This document shows, piece after piece, positions 44,166-54,787 of a stretch of 64,000 nt of DNA. Every line of letters starts with the position of its first letter. Position 1 is the stretch's first letter. The translations under genes and the position numbers were made by a program. This DNA is from Tuctoria greenei (lineage: Eukaryota > Streptophyta > Magnoliopsida > Poales > Poaceae). The stretch covers positions 288,435,560 through 288,499,559 of the forward strand of contig JAYESD010000001.1 in assembly GCA_036927565.1 (NCBI GenBank), in the 5' to 3' direction. The notes beneath the pieces were generated by a model, which did no database searches, was not told the DNA's origin, and saw only the letters and a list, made by a program, of their open reading frames with translations.

Positions 44166-44893
44166 CCACCTCGTGACCGTTCCACTTCTTGCTTCCATAT
44201 GCTCGAACCTTGTTGATGAGAGTCTTCAACCAGTTATACATGTCCTGCGGTGACTCATATTTTTCTATGGTGAATCTTCGCAATTTGCCTTCAATCATCT
44301 CAATCTTAGCTTCTCGCACATGACGATCACCTTCATGTGATGTTTGTAGCGTATCCCATATTTCCTTAGCAATTTCGAGTCCATCCACCTTGGTGAACTC
44401 GTCTCGACTCAAAGATGATGTGATCACCGCTGCAGCTTGAGCATTCCGATGAATTGCGTGCTCTTGGCTTGGTGTTAGCTCTTCATCGTCGTCTGGGATA
44501 TATATACTTGTACACACTATGTGCCACAAATTGGGGTTAAGTAAGATTAAGTGCATTTTCATGTTTTGCCTCCACATAGAATAATCATTGCCGTCAAAGA
44601 ATGGGGATTTTCCTAAAGGAATTGATAAATAATGGTTATTATTAGAATTCAAACGATCATAATTGAAAGGATATCGGCTGACTACTCCCCTTCTTCTTCT
44701 TTTCATCTTTGACCTTTAGTTTGCCTTTGGAGAGAGCTTTCTTCCTTAGGAGCGCCTTGAGTTCAAGCGTCTCCTCATCATCGTCCTCGAAGTCTTGGAT
44801 GGTATTGAGGAGCTGCTCCAACTTCTGAGCCTTTTCATCTTCAACCTTTTGATCTTGGTTGAAGTTCTTGTGCACATCCTTCATGTCCGACAT
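44166..44893 (-). pseudogene. gag: Sirevirus A gag, N-terminal part
   Basis: Begins MSDMKDVHKNFNQDQKVEDE at 44893 with a Lys/Glu-rich start. A one-base shift near 44680 changes frame into SPFFDGNDYSMWRQNMKM, LWHIVCTSIY, AKEIWDTLQTSHEGD and SPQDMYNWLKTLINKVRA, the UBN2-type gag domain. Coding meets G1 at the CCACC duplication and resumes at 32764. Cut by the insertion and frameshifted. Confidence 0.85.
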
Positions 44894-44931
44894 TTTCTCT
44901 TCGAGCGTTTAGTTGCTTGTTGAAGAGTCCT

Positions 44932-44943
44932 GCTCTGATACCA
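44932..44943 (-). other. Primer-binding site of Sirevirus A
   Basis: TGGTATCAGAGC on the minus strand, six bases inside the 5' LTR (ACA then TTCAAT). Initiator-tRNA-Met type. Confidence 0.8.
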
Positions 44944-45709
44944 ATTGAATGTGGCCTAGAGGGGGGTGAATAGGCCTTTTTGAATTTTAGTCGGAACCTG
45001 CAATACTCAGCAACTTGATCAAATACTTATAAATCGGACTAGTCCGGTAGTGTGCGGACTAGTCCGGTGCATGCGGACTAAATCGATCAAGTTTGATCAA
45101 TGATCTCGTTCCAAGTACTCTACGCAGCGGAAATTAAGATGTAACTAGATTATGTTGCTTCAATTAAACTAAAGATAGCACAAGGTAACCTTAGTTTCAA
45201 GTTTTGACATAATTTGACTAAGATCAATTAAACCCTAGATGCAATGAACAATAAGCACAAAGTGAAGACACATGATTTTTATCCCGTGGTTCCGTTCCCA
45301 CAAAGGCAACCCACATCCATGTTGAGGGGCCCATGAAAGGACCGGGTCTTCACCAACCCTACCCTCGTCGAATCGCCATGGAGGCCGATTCTCTTCCACT
45401 AATCACAAAGGGGTAAGAATAACCGTGTTCAAGGAGCCTTCTCACAAGTTGAGGGATCCCTAAGATTACAAATCAAAACACCACCAAGACACACTCGTAA
45501 GATCTGCAATGAAACAATAAGAGTGCATGAGAGAATCAAACCTAAGAGCTCAAAACTTGAGGAATCATGTCTCTCCTTTGATCTAACGTTAATCCTCAAG
45601 GATTTGATCTTTCTTGTGTTGGATTGTGTGGAGAGACGTGTTTTCTAGGATCTTGGAGGGTTTGATGGTGCAGGGGGTCAAGAAATATCATAGTTGGGTC
45701 GTGCACCTC

Positions 45710-45719
45710 TATTTATACT
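45710..45719 (-). promoter_or_regulatory. TATA box of Sirevirus A
   Basis: TAGTATAAATAGAGG on the minus strand. The palindrome array ends about 40 bases upstream of it, a typical enhancer position. Confidence 0.7.
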
Positions 45720-45759
45720 AGGGTTTCCAAGAGTTATCGTTAGGATTTTCAAGATCCGG

Positions 45760-46245
45760 ACTAGTCTGTGATGGACTCCGGACTAGTACGGTGTGCGGCA
45801 TGTGGGAAACCCTAAGTGCCCCGAATTATTGGACTTGTTTGGCCAGGGGCGGACTAGTCCGTTTTTGTTTCTAGAAATGTTCGAACTAGTCCGGTGGTGG
45901 TGAAACCCTTAGTGAATTGGGGACAAGTCCGCATTTGGAGGACTTGTCCAATTTTAGTCTGAAGGTTTTTTGGACTAATCTGTGCATATATCGGACTTGT
46001 CCGATTTGGGTCAGAAGGATATCAGACTAGTCCGTGGTGATATCGGACTTGTCCGATTTCGTGCAAAACTGTGAAGTGTTGAGGACTAGTCTGCACTAGG
46101 GAGAACTAGTCCGATCTTAGTCAGAAAGATATCGGACTAGTCCGGTCTGTGTAAACCTGGACTATGCACACAAGTACGCACTAGGAGGACTTGTCCGATT
46201 TTGAACGGAGAGATATCGGACTAGTCCGGGGTATATTGGACTAGT
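45760..46245. repeat. Palindrome array CGGACWWGTCCG (A, 5' LTR)
   Basis: About fifteen CGGACTAGTCCG/CGGACTTGTCCG-like sites in 480 bases, many with one transition. A separate pair with CGGACTAGTCCGG occurs downstream of the TATA box at 45034-45077. Confidence 0.85.
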
Positions 46246-46510
46246 CTGGACCTGTATGAATCTTTGCAGTGAGAGTGATTAAAATTAGCTTGAGCTCTTG
46301 AGGTGTGTTTCTCCAACACCCTCCATACACAAAGATTATTCTATTCATTTCTTGAGCTTTTTTCAACTTGATTTCTCACTCTCCTTTCCTTCTTTACGCT
46401 TTCTCCATGTTTTCATTAAAATCTGCGCTCATCTCAACAATTTGGTTAGGATCTCATTTGTTTGTCATAAATCAATCAAAACCCATAAGGGATGCCTAGA
46501 TACACTTTCA

Positions 46511-47459
46511 GTTGATGTTCTAGGGCATCGACGGCAGACCCCTTGTGAGGTGTCGGAGGTGGATGCTCTGGTGTTGTCCACCATCTTCGTGTAGAAGTTG
46601 ACGGCAGGTCCCTTGGAGATGCTAGAGCTGGATGCTCTGTTCGTTTGTCCTGCATATAGGAAGAGGGGGGCTAGCCTTTTTCGTCGGATATACCTATTCC
46701 TCTCCTTAGCTCTGCCATGTCTTACAGTCCTGGACTGACGTACAAGGCTTGGGTAATTCGATGCATCGGTGCTCCAAGGTCCGGCTCCTGTCATCTTTAG
46801 GGTGTGAGCTCTCTGGTTCCAGTACTCAGCTGTAGCGCTAGGATGTAGGGTGTGTTTTCTTAGGGTGCAGGACAAAGCTAAGCAATTTGCACCCCCCTGG
46901 ACCTCCTGCTCGTCACAGACTTTCATGGGGAACCTTTTGGTGCCACGGGTCCCTAATGATGAGAGCAGCCGGGAGAACCTTTCACACACTACAGGTACCT
47001 CAAGTTGACCAGCATGTAGCTGGATTGTATGACTTTTAGCTAGGACGAGTTACAGAGTATGTGACGGTGAATATGAACGTAACACATGGTAAACGAGGTT
47101 ATCATGGCATGATCTTAAAATTAATGCTTAATTAAATGAACAAAGTATTTAAGAGGCCTTTAAGTAAAACAATGAATTTCTGATAGGAGTTTGTAGGAGG
47201 AGACAAGCTTTTACAAAATAGGGCAACAGCTTGCCTCCGGATGACGAGGGAGGCAGGGTGCACAGGCTTAGGGTTTGGAACCAAGCTAAGCTTACTGCAC
47301 ACTCTGGACCTGACCCTCCCGGCGCTCGGTTGTATTAGAGCTTCTCCTAAGCCCTACAAATCTTTCACATTGTTCTGCTAAGCCTAGTATTTACAATAGG
47401 GGCGCCCCAATCTCCATGGGTAGCTGCGATTGTTGGTCGGCAACCTTGCTGTCAACAGC
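46511..47459. other. Unassigned sequence between Sirevirus A and T1
   Basis: Moderately GC-rich, without a supported reading frame. 46511-47010 has related words repeated (GACGGCAGACCCCTTG and GACGGCAGGTCCCTTGG). 47015-47450 looks LTR-like (TGTAGCTGG...GTCAACA) but no partner copy is visible. Probably retroelement-derived. Confidence 0.3.
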
Positions 47460-48243
47460 TACTTAGAGGGGTGATGAGCGAGTTATCCCTATTTCCCGCC
47501 TTGACTGCCCGTCTTGCGAGTGTTCTGAGCAAAGCCGTCACTGGGCTTGATAGATCTAACGAAGGTGTCGGTGCTGTCAGGGGGCTGCAACTCAGGCGCG
47601 GCGGGTGCTCTGCGCTGACGCGAGCTTGGCAGAGGTCGACTCGATCCAGCATCGCCCGGGACAGGTGTTGGGTCTGCAGTGAGTGCTTGGAGCTGCTCTA
47701 AGGCTAACACTGCAGCGGTGCGATCTCCGCGGATCCTGAGGAGCCGGAGGGGGTTGGCATATTTTGGATGAGGTAGCCGTTGTGGGCTACAGCGATGAAC
47801 TAGTAGAGAGCAGGCCTACCGATGATCGCGTTTAAGGGGAGGCTGACATCAGCGACGTCGAAGAGGATGCTCTCCGTCTTGTAGTTGTCAGGTGTCCCGA
47901 AGGTCACCCGCAGGTGCATGTTGCCGTACGGGATGATGCTCCCAGGTCACACCCCCGAGAATGGGCTCGAGGGGGCAAGCTTGGACACCGGGATCTGCAG
48001 CTGCTCGAATGCTGCTCGGCTGAGGAGGTTGAGGCCGGCCCCGCCATCTATCAAGATGTAGTGGAGCTTGACGTTGGCTATGGTGGGGGCGACTAGGAGA
48101 GGTATTACCCCTGCCCTGGCCATGTTCTTGGGGTAGTCAGAGGCGTCGAAGCTGATCCGCATCTCCTTCCAGCGGTGAGGCTGCGCCGGAGTGGGTACAG
48201 GGGCTATCAAAGCCACCACACGACGAAGGGTCTTGACCGCGTT
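47460..48243 (-). pseudogene. pol: T1 protease region
   Basis: Starts after a stop near 48244 with SFDASDYPKNMARAG and LLVAPTIANVKLHYI, then the protease site LIDGGAGLNLLSRAAFEQL and SKLAPSSPFSGV. Later pieces (LALEQLQALTADPTPVPGD) match the T2 protein in another frame. Frameshifts near 47947 and 47700. The GRPALY block seen in T2 is present only out of frame. Confidence 0.7.
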
Positions 48244-50057
48244 CTAGGACGCGGGATCCCAATACCCTCTGAAGATGATGTGGAGGGTCTTGCGATGCTC
48301 ATTGTTGCTGCTCATGTCGGGGTCCTCATCTTGGTGGACCACTTTGACGGCCCGCTCTTGCTTCTGGTACTCCAGCTCCTCGTCATTGTCGACCTTGGGT
48401 TCGACCTTCTTCTTGCCCTCCCGTTGGTGGAAGGGGGCGCCGTCCGGGCACTGTTGCGCCCGTTCTTGATAGCTTTCGGCGCACCTTTTTATCTCCCAGC
48501 ACTCACTCGTGGTGTGTTCACGAGTCTTGTGCACCGGGCAGGGCTCGACATCTTCGTCAGTGGCTGGTGCCTGACGAGGACGTTTCTCCGGGCGTGGCGA
48601 CTTGCCTCCTCCAGTTGCGGCTGCTGCCATGACGAGGGATCCATACAGCAGCATGTTCTGGCCGCCACCCTAGTTCTTATTCTTCTTTTTGCCACTACCA
48701 AGGGTAGCGGCTCCTTCTCCAGTTCGGCCAGCCCTGCCCGTTCTGGGGGCGGGCTAAGCATGCCAGTCGCGACCTTCTGCCGCTCTGGCACACCGATCGA
48801 TGATGGAGAAGAGCTCAGAGACATCTTGCATGTTGTGCGTGGCTAGTTTCTCGAGCATCTTGCGGTCTCGCACTCCCTTGCGAATGCCACTATGACAGAG
48901 GCATTTGGGATGTTGGGAATGGAGTTGCGTACCTGGGAGAAACGATGGATGAATGATCGCAACATCTCCTTGGTTGTTGTCGCACGGCGTGGAGGTCGAG
49001 CTTGGTGCCGGGGCGCATGTAGGAGCTGTCGAAGTTCGCCATGAACTACCGGCACAACTCATCCCAAGAGGTTATAGAAACCTCGGGAAGGTTCATCAGC
49101 CATGAGCGGGCTGACCCAGTCAGGGCGACTGGGAAGTAGTTCGCCAGGATGGTCTCGTCCACTCCCGCAACAAGGAGCTTCGTGGTGTGGATCTGTAGGA
49201 ACTCTGCTGGATTGATGCTTCCGTCGAACATCTCCGGGATATGTGGACAGAACTTGCGCGGCCACATCGCGAAGCGGAGTTGCGAATCCAACGCCGCGCA
49301 GCTTCCTACGGGCTTCGTCGGAGAGGCAGATCGGACAGCATACCCCAAGGGGGTTTGCTGCACGACGTGGCACTGGTTGTGCCATGTGCTGCTGCAACGG
49401 TATTGGTTGTGCCAAGTACTGTTGCTGCACACCCTGCGGCACCGAGTACTGTAGGGGAGTTGTCGAGCCGACGTGCTCCTGATCAGGTGGCAGAGGGTTT
49501 ACCTGCGGCGCACCTTGGACGGAGGATGCCTCGTGAACAGGGCATTGAGTACCATATTCGGCGTCGAGGTTGCGCCACCTCTCTCGCTGCCGCTCGCTGA
49601 TGACACAACCGTCCATGTCAGCTTGACGACGGTCAAGCTCGGCCCTGAGGTCCTCCGTGGGGAGTCGGCCAACGCTCGTAGGCTTGGATGAGCAGGAGTT
49701 GGCGGTGTGATGATCGATGGACGGCGTGCGTGATAGCGACATGAGGTGCCTTCCCCTGTTGGGGGAGTTGATGGCTGCGACGACGAAGTGGTCGATGTCT
49801 TGGACCCACTGCTGAGCTGCCCCCTAAGAGGTGCTCAGCAACGGTGGGTGGTGGAGGAGAGCTCTAGCCGCTACCAAAGCGCTCTCCAGGCTCGCTGTTG
49901 GGGGAGCTGACTGAGTCGGGGCGTGTCCTTGCGTGCTATCTTGGCCAGCCGTACCTGCACGGGGGTGAGACAGACCAAAGAGTGTCGCTCGAGCGACGGA
50001 TCTGGTCACCAGACGACGGCCTCGGAAACCGCCTTCCACGGGCCTGAGGAACACCAT
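48244..50057 (-). pseudogene. gag: T1 gag
   Basis: The likely start is ATG at 50057 (MVFLRPVEGG), as in T2. Pieces in several frames: PTEDLRAELDRRQADMDG at 49742-49059; the gag core FDGSINPAEFLQIHTTKLL, ANYFPVALTGSARSWLMNLP at 49432-49046; then CPVHKTREHTTSECWEI and a Lys/Glu-rich tail (YQKQERAVKVVHQDEDPD) at 48654-48244. Broken by several frameshifts. Confidence 0.7.
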
Positions 50058-50098
50058 GGTGGTGAAAGCGCTACAACTTTTGTTGAGGGAAAAAGCCC

Positions 50099-50113
50099 CT
50101 ACCTGGCGCGCCA
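50099..50113 (-). other. Primer-binding site of T1
   Basis: TGGCGCGCCAGGTAG on the minus strand, two bases from the LTR. T2 has the same site with one C-to-T change. I do not assign the tRNA. Confidence 0.7.
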
Positions 50114-50369
50114 AATGTCAAAGGGTCAATGCGACACTTCTCCCGGATCTGCTAAGGAGTAGCCCGCGGAGGTTCTTGTTCGGCAGGGCTTAGGCCTCAA
50201 ACTAGTATTCTAGTGGAAGAGTATGAGACAGATGTTTTTACGTGGTTTGGGCCGCAAGGAGCATAACACCCTACTCCATGGTAGATTGTATTGCTTGGTG
50301 AGTGTGTACGCGTATGTAAGTGTACCGGGGATTCTGAGTCTGTTTCTTGTATCGATGGCAGTTCGAGCC

Positions 50370-50376
50370 TTTTATA
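50370..50376 (-). promoter_or_regulatory. TATA box of T1
   Basis: GACTATAAAAGGC on the minus strand, matching the T2 TATA box context (TCTATAAAAGGCCC). Confidence 0.7.
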
Positions 50377-50825
50377 GTCAAGGTCGAACGCCTTACAAGT
50401 GGGGTCCCAGGGCCCGACAGGTGGTCTCGGGGCGATCTTATCCTAAAGATCTAAGGATTCTTCTTCAAGCTTGCTCTGACCGCAGACGTGAGGACTCGCC
50501 GCCTTGCCGCCCGGGTCGTCAGTAGCCCATGCGCCGTTGCCCATAGACAGGGAATGTCCCATCCAACTATCTCTCGTTCCATAAGCTACCCATTTGGCGG
50601 AGTTGGATAGGCCTGCGGCGCCTTTACTGTGATGTGATTAGTCGCAGCGGTACCTAAAATTAGGCATGCGCCATGCCATGCGTCTGGGCAAGCCGCGTAT
50701 CCTCAAGGTTTGATGGAGACAAGGTGCACCGCCCTCTTAACTTTCCTACTATCTACTCAGGGCAAGTGGACTGACCATGCGGCCACCGAGGAGCTCTTTG
50801 CCATGGTGGAGGCCACGCCCGTCTT

Positions 50826-51050
50826 GTGGGCCACGTGGCAGCTTGGGAGCTCACCTCCATGGGGGGAGGTTAGGTCTCCACTTCGTGGGCCGCGTGGCAG
50901 CATGAGAGCCCACCTTTGTGGGGGAGGCCAGGTCTCAACTTTGTGGGCCACGTGGAAGCTTGGGAGCTCACCCCTGCAGAGGAGGTCGGGTCCCGTCCTG
51001 CTGGACACGTGGCTGCCTGGGAGCTTGTTCTCAAGGTGGAGCTGAGCTCT
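50826..51050. repeat. About 58-bp tandem repeat with G-box in T1 LTR
   Basis: Four imperfect units of the form GTGGGCCACGTGGCAGCTTG... followed by a G-rich part. The CACGTG core is at 50832-50837, 50949-50954 and 51006-51011; in the second unit it reads CGCGTG (near 50891). Confidence 0.75.
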
Positions 51051-51216
51051 CCACTTTTGGATGTCTCGTGAGCACCCCGGACTCCCCATCTGAGGTTGGC
51101 GGGTCCAAGTTTCTTTGAACACATGGCGCTGTTGGATGCTGTCCCTATTGGGAGGTGAGGCACCTTGACGGCTCTAGCTTGTGCGCGAGGGTGCCCGATA
51201 TGCTGGGTACCGACAG

Positions 51217-51468
51217 CGCCCAACTTAGTTTGTGCAGCAACGACCTATCATGCAAGCACCTAGGCCTCCAATGACTTATGCACCTCGTGCCAACTTTCCT
51301 GGTGCCAATGCGCAAAACCAAGCTCGTCCCAATAATTCTAGTGGAGTTAAGAAGTGATATACTTGTGAAGAAGCTGGACACTTTGCGCATCAATGTCCTA
51401 AGTCAGGCCTTGGTCAAGGAAGCAATGCGCCGAGGCAAAACCCAAGACCCAATGGAGGATAGTCACAA
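51217..51468 (+). pseudogene. gag: Tekay gag fragment (zinc-knuckle region)
   Basis: Reads as the gag segment QAPRPPMTYAPRANFPGAN, then the knuckle YTCEEAGHFAHQCPK and NPRPNGG, with one stop. It is cut on the left by the T1 LTR and on the right by the G3 5' LTR. It covers a part of gag that G3 itself has deleted. Confidence 0.75.
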
Positions 51469-51594
51469 TGTAACACCCTCATTTTCATGCATCATGCCCT
51501 ACATAAATTCATATATATGTCTAACATTAATCCACGTAAAAAGGAACGAGTTTAAAATCAATTTGGAACAAATCACACTTAGGAATTCTAAAAA

Positions 51595-51975
51595 GTGCGG
51601 ACTAGTCTGATTTTGGTGCGGACTAGTCCGATTTCTTTCTGACCTCGCTCGGACTTGTCCATTTTTCTGCGGACTAGTCTGTTTTTCCTCTGTACACTTT
51701 CAGACTTGTCCGGTCTTGTGCGTACTAGTCCGGTGTTCAAAGAATCCTTGAAAATTTGCTAAGTCCCTGAACTTGTCCGGACTAGTCTGGTGTCCCAACG
51801 GACTAGTTTGTTTTCCTCTCTGACTAAAGTCAGACTTGTCCGATTGTAGGCCAGACATGTCCTTTTTTCCCCTCTGTATAAGTTCGTACTTGTCCGATAT
51901 CTAGTCTGGACTTGTCCGATTTTTCTCTGGACATTTTCGGACTAGTCCGGTCCTTTTTGGACTTGTCCGATATTT
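51595..51975. repeat. Palindrome array CGGACWWGTCCG (G3, 5' LTR)
   Basis: About fifteen sites with ACTAGT, ACTTGT or GACTTG centres in 380 bases, upstream of the TATA box. Many carry one transition. Confidence 0.85.
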
Positions 51976-52138
51976 CGCGACTCCGAGTTGATCTTTTGTT
52001 TCGCGACTTGTTTCTTGGGTCTCACATTAAGTGGGCCTAGGGACATCGTGCCTAACTCTTTTAGAGCCCATGTGGGACTCTAAACCGGCCTCTACCTATC
52101 CCAAACTCGAAATCTATCAAACACTAGCCCTCCACCTC

Positions 52139-52146
52139 TATATAAA
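52139..52146 (+). promoter_or_regulatory. TATA box, 5' LTR of G3
   Basis: CTCTATATAAACAACC, the same context as G2. Its 3' LTR equivalent is 56648-56655. Confidence 0.7.
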
Positions 52147-53957
52147 CAACCACACCCCTTGGCTTGACATCTATTTGCCACTTTTCCACCCCACCCAAAC
52201 CCTAGTTCGTGGAGAGCCACCATCAACAAGAGAGGAGGAGATCCCAAGCAAGAAGAAGAAAAGGAGGAAGCGAAAGAGGATGAAGATCTCCATTAAGTTT
52301 CGTTCTTCATCCCCAATTTATCTCCAAGTCCATCATCAACCCTAGATCATTCAAGATCCAAGTGTTTCCCCCCAAGATCTTTGATTCATTGGAGTCCTAA
52401 ACACTTGGTATACCTTCTATTCTCTTTTCCTTACGTGAATTCGACTCCTAACCTCCAAATTCACGTCGATCTAGAAAACCCTAATATGCTAATCTCGCGC
52501 AGTGCGGACTTGTGTCAATTTTGTTGCAAAACTGCATGCTTGTGTCAATTTTATGGGAACCCTATGATAGGAAGTTTACTAGCATTGTTTAACCACCCTT
52601 GTCACCTGGTATTTATGGTAGAGAGTTGGGAAGGGCTTTTACCTTTTGCTTCGCTTAATTAATTGGGATAGAAAAACAACTATACTACTTAATTATGAAT
52701 TAATGAGATTATGGTTAATATAAACTTGTTAATATGATATGGTACTGAGTGATCGAAGCAAACCTGGTATGTGGATGGGTTGGATGATATGGTGGTTGCT
52801 TGCTTTAGATCTAAGGACCGGTTCATGCGAGAATAAGCCACGACTACAGTGCCACCACGAGGCCAAGTATGGGTGCGGCATAGCTGATTAATTAGGGCTT
52901 TTCCGGTGCTATTTGGACCATTAAGGATGCTCGGGGAAGGGGTAGTCGGATTAGGTTTTTCGATGATTGGTGGGACTACCCTAGGATCTGAATGGCTCAA
53001 GAGGGGGCCCTTGGTTGAAGATGTGCTCAGCTGAAGGCATCGCCACTAGTGAAACCTCAGTGGGGTCTAAATAGGCTAGTAATCCCTTTGTAAAGGCTAT
53101 TTTGTGATCTCTTCGCCACACACCAAAGGAAGTGTAATTGGCATTAGGGAGGTTCTTTAGTCGCCGATGGGTGATGAAATCACAAACACGTGGGTAAAGT
53201 GGTACAAACTCTGCAGAGTTTAATAAAACTATCATGATAGTCGTGCTCCCGGTTATGAGCACCTAGATGACCTACATGATTAGAGGGAAATTGGGATTTG
53301 GGATGCTTGAGAATGGTTATGGTTTGATATGGTTATGGCTATGGTTGGTTATGGATTACCTATGGTATTGAATATGGTTATTGGCAATGAGAAATCTGGA
53401 ATATGGATGATGTTAATGAATATGGATTGGTATTATGGTGATCACATGGTTTGTGAAGGGTTTATTTCAAATACATATAATATATTGCTTTTCCAAAGTT
53501 TTTATGTACTTTTCAGCACTTAGCCATTATTATATCTGTCATTTGAATTAGCTACATGTCATACTTTTCACACTTGCTGAGTACGACATGTACTCACCCT
53601 TGCAATTCCCCCCAACAGTTGTAGGTCAGGATTGGGAGTTTAATGATGATAATGCGGAGTACTAGGCCGTGTCTACCGTCAGCTTGCCTGTGGTGTTGAT
53701 TGGAGCTGCACTACCCAATTGCTTTTTGCCTAGTTGCTTACTTAGTCATTCTGCTGCATTGGTTAAACATGTCATTAATATTCATTAGAACTTGTATTCG
53801 AGGATATTATGAATACTGTAATAAAAGTACATATTTAATAGTTTGAGCAGTGGTAATTGTTTGTATATCGTTTGTGATGCACTTGTGTATGTGTGTTGAA
53901 CATCCTGGGCACACATATAATGCACTTGGTTCATTTTCGGAATCGGGTGTCACAAAT

Positions 53958-53969
53958 TTGTATCAGAGC
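53958..53969 (+). other. Primer-binding site of G3
   Basis: TTGTATCAGAGC, three bases after the 5' LTR. One change from TGGTATCAGAGC. Confidence 0.7.
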
Positions 53970-54221
53970 CACAGGTTGATCGTAGGACACAACCTAGATA
54001 GAATAGACACTTTAGAGCACATAGGAGCACTCAGGAATCAACGTGTTTTGCTTGCAGTGTTGTTTGCTATATATTGTTTGCTTGTGTGCTTAATAGAGGA
54101 TTTTGGGATGCTTTAGCATTACCATATCCACGTAGGCTAGAGTAGCTAGTTGTTTAGTTTCATATCCATTGATGCATATAGTTGGAGACGTTTCTAAATT
54201 CTTATCTTTTGCTTTCCTTCA

Positions 54222-54787
54222 GATGGTGAGGACTCGCAACTAGAGGGACGACAATGATGAGAAGGAGAACAATGGAGCACCTCAGAATAATAATGGACAA
54301 GGACCTGCCCAAGGAGTTATCAACATTGAGCAACTATTATCTATGCAAAACCAGCTTATGCAGACTATGATACAGAGTATGGGACAGCTGTAGGCTGAAA
54401 ATATTAACAATCAGCCCTACATGCCTCGACCGCCACCCACACCTCCTCATAACCGGTTGGGAGAGTTTATGAGAACTAGGCCACCGACCTTTTCTCAAGC
54501 CGCTGACCCTATGGATGCTGATGATTGGCTCAAGTCCGTGGAGAAGAAGCTAGCTATTGTCTAATGCAGTGACCGGGAGAAGGTACTATTTGCTTCTCAT
54601 CAACTAGTTGGAGCAGCTGCGGATTGGTGGGATTCCTTATGCAATGCTCATGGGAATCAAGAGAGAATTACTTGGGCTGAGTTCAAGGAGAGCGTCTATT
54701 CTCATTATGTGCCAGAGGGAGTTATGAACTTGAAGAGGCAAGAATTTGAGAACTTGAGGCAAGGAAGATCAAGCGTGAGTGAATAGC
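54222..54787 (+). pseudogene. gag: G3 gag, N-terminal part
   Basis: Starts ATGGTGAGGACTCGCAAC then TAG (Gln codon in relatives), followed by the usual RPPTFSQAADPMDADDWLKS, KKLAIV-stop, LVGAAADWWDSLC and LRQGRSSVSE. The frame is cut right after VSE by the internal deletion. At least three nonsense codons, all consistent with Gln codons. Confidence 0.8.

Larger units (their letters stand above)
3401..46510 (-). mobile_element. Sirevirus-type Copia element A, nested and interrupted three times
   Basis: The parts on the minus strand, in order, are: 5' LTR 44950-46510, PBS, gag, protease, integrase, RT/RNase H, a further ORF downstream of pol, PPT, and a truncated 3' LTR 3401-4094. The order PR-IN-RT-RH identifies Copia. 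A long gag with a C-terminal extension, an ORF downstream of pol, and LTRs starting TGAAAGTGCATC fit the Sirevirus (SIRE/Maximus) lineage. It is interrupted at 5418-15805, 18760-29230 and 32765-44165. Its own sequence totals roughly 11 kb. Protease and integrase catalytic residues are lost. Its own target duplication cannot be checked because the left LTR is cut short; the right flank is GTTGA. Confidence 0.9.
44950..46510 (-). repeat. 5' LTR of Sirevirus A
   Basis: Plus-strand ends TGTGGCC...CTTTCA, about 1561 bases. Palindrome pair at 45034-45077, TATA box 45710-45719, array 45760-46245. The first bases after the LTR are GTTGA, the candidate target duplication; its partner is lost. Confidence 0.9.
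47460..51216 (-). mobile_element. Tat-like Gypsy element T1, 5' part only
   Basis: 5' LTR 50116-51216, PBS, gag and protease on the minus strand. Similarity to T2 ends at about 47460, within the region between protease and RT, and no RT, integrase or 3' LTR follows. The family matches T2 at 61624-64000. Confidence 0.8.
50116..51216 (-). repeat. 5' LTR of T1
   Basis: Plus-strand ends TGTCAAAGG...GGGTACCGACA; 1101 bases. Same start as T2 on the sense strand (TGTCGGTACCC). TATA box at 50370-50376 and a G-box tandem repeat in U3 at 50826-51050. Confidence 0.85.
51469..53954 (+). repeat. 5' LTR of G3
   Basis: TGTAACACC...GGTGTCACA, 2486 bases. Palindrome array 51595-51975, TATA box 52139-52146, stem-loop 53579-53595, palindrome about 53228-53241. 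It lacks about 370 bases that the 3' LTR has after the GCGGACTTG near 52510, with CTTGTGTCAATTTT repeated on both sides of the join. Confidence 0.9.

Noticed and set aside
44932..44943. tRNA-Met gene fragments
   Set aside because: The 12-base matches are primer-binding sites next to LTRs; no cloverleaf is present.
46298..46594. Conserved small protein at the LTR edge of A (also 3888-4127)
   Set aside because: Frame lies in the LTR of both copies and only reflects the shared pyrimidine-rich U3 sequence.
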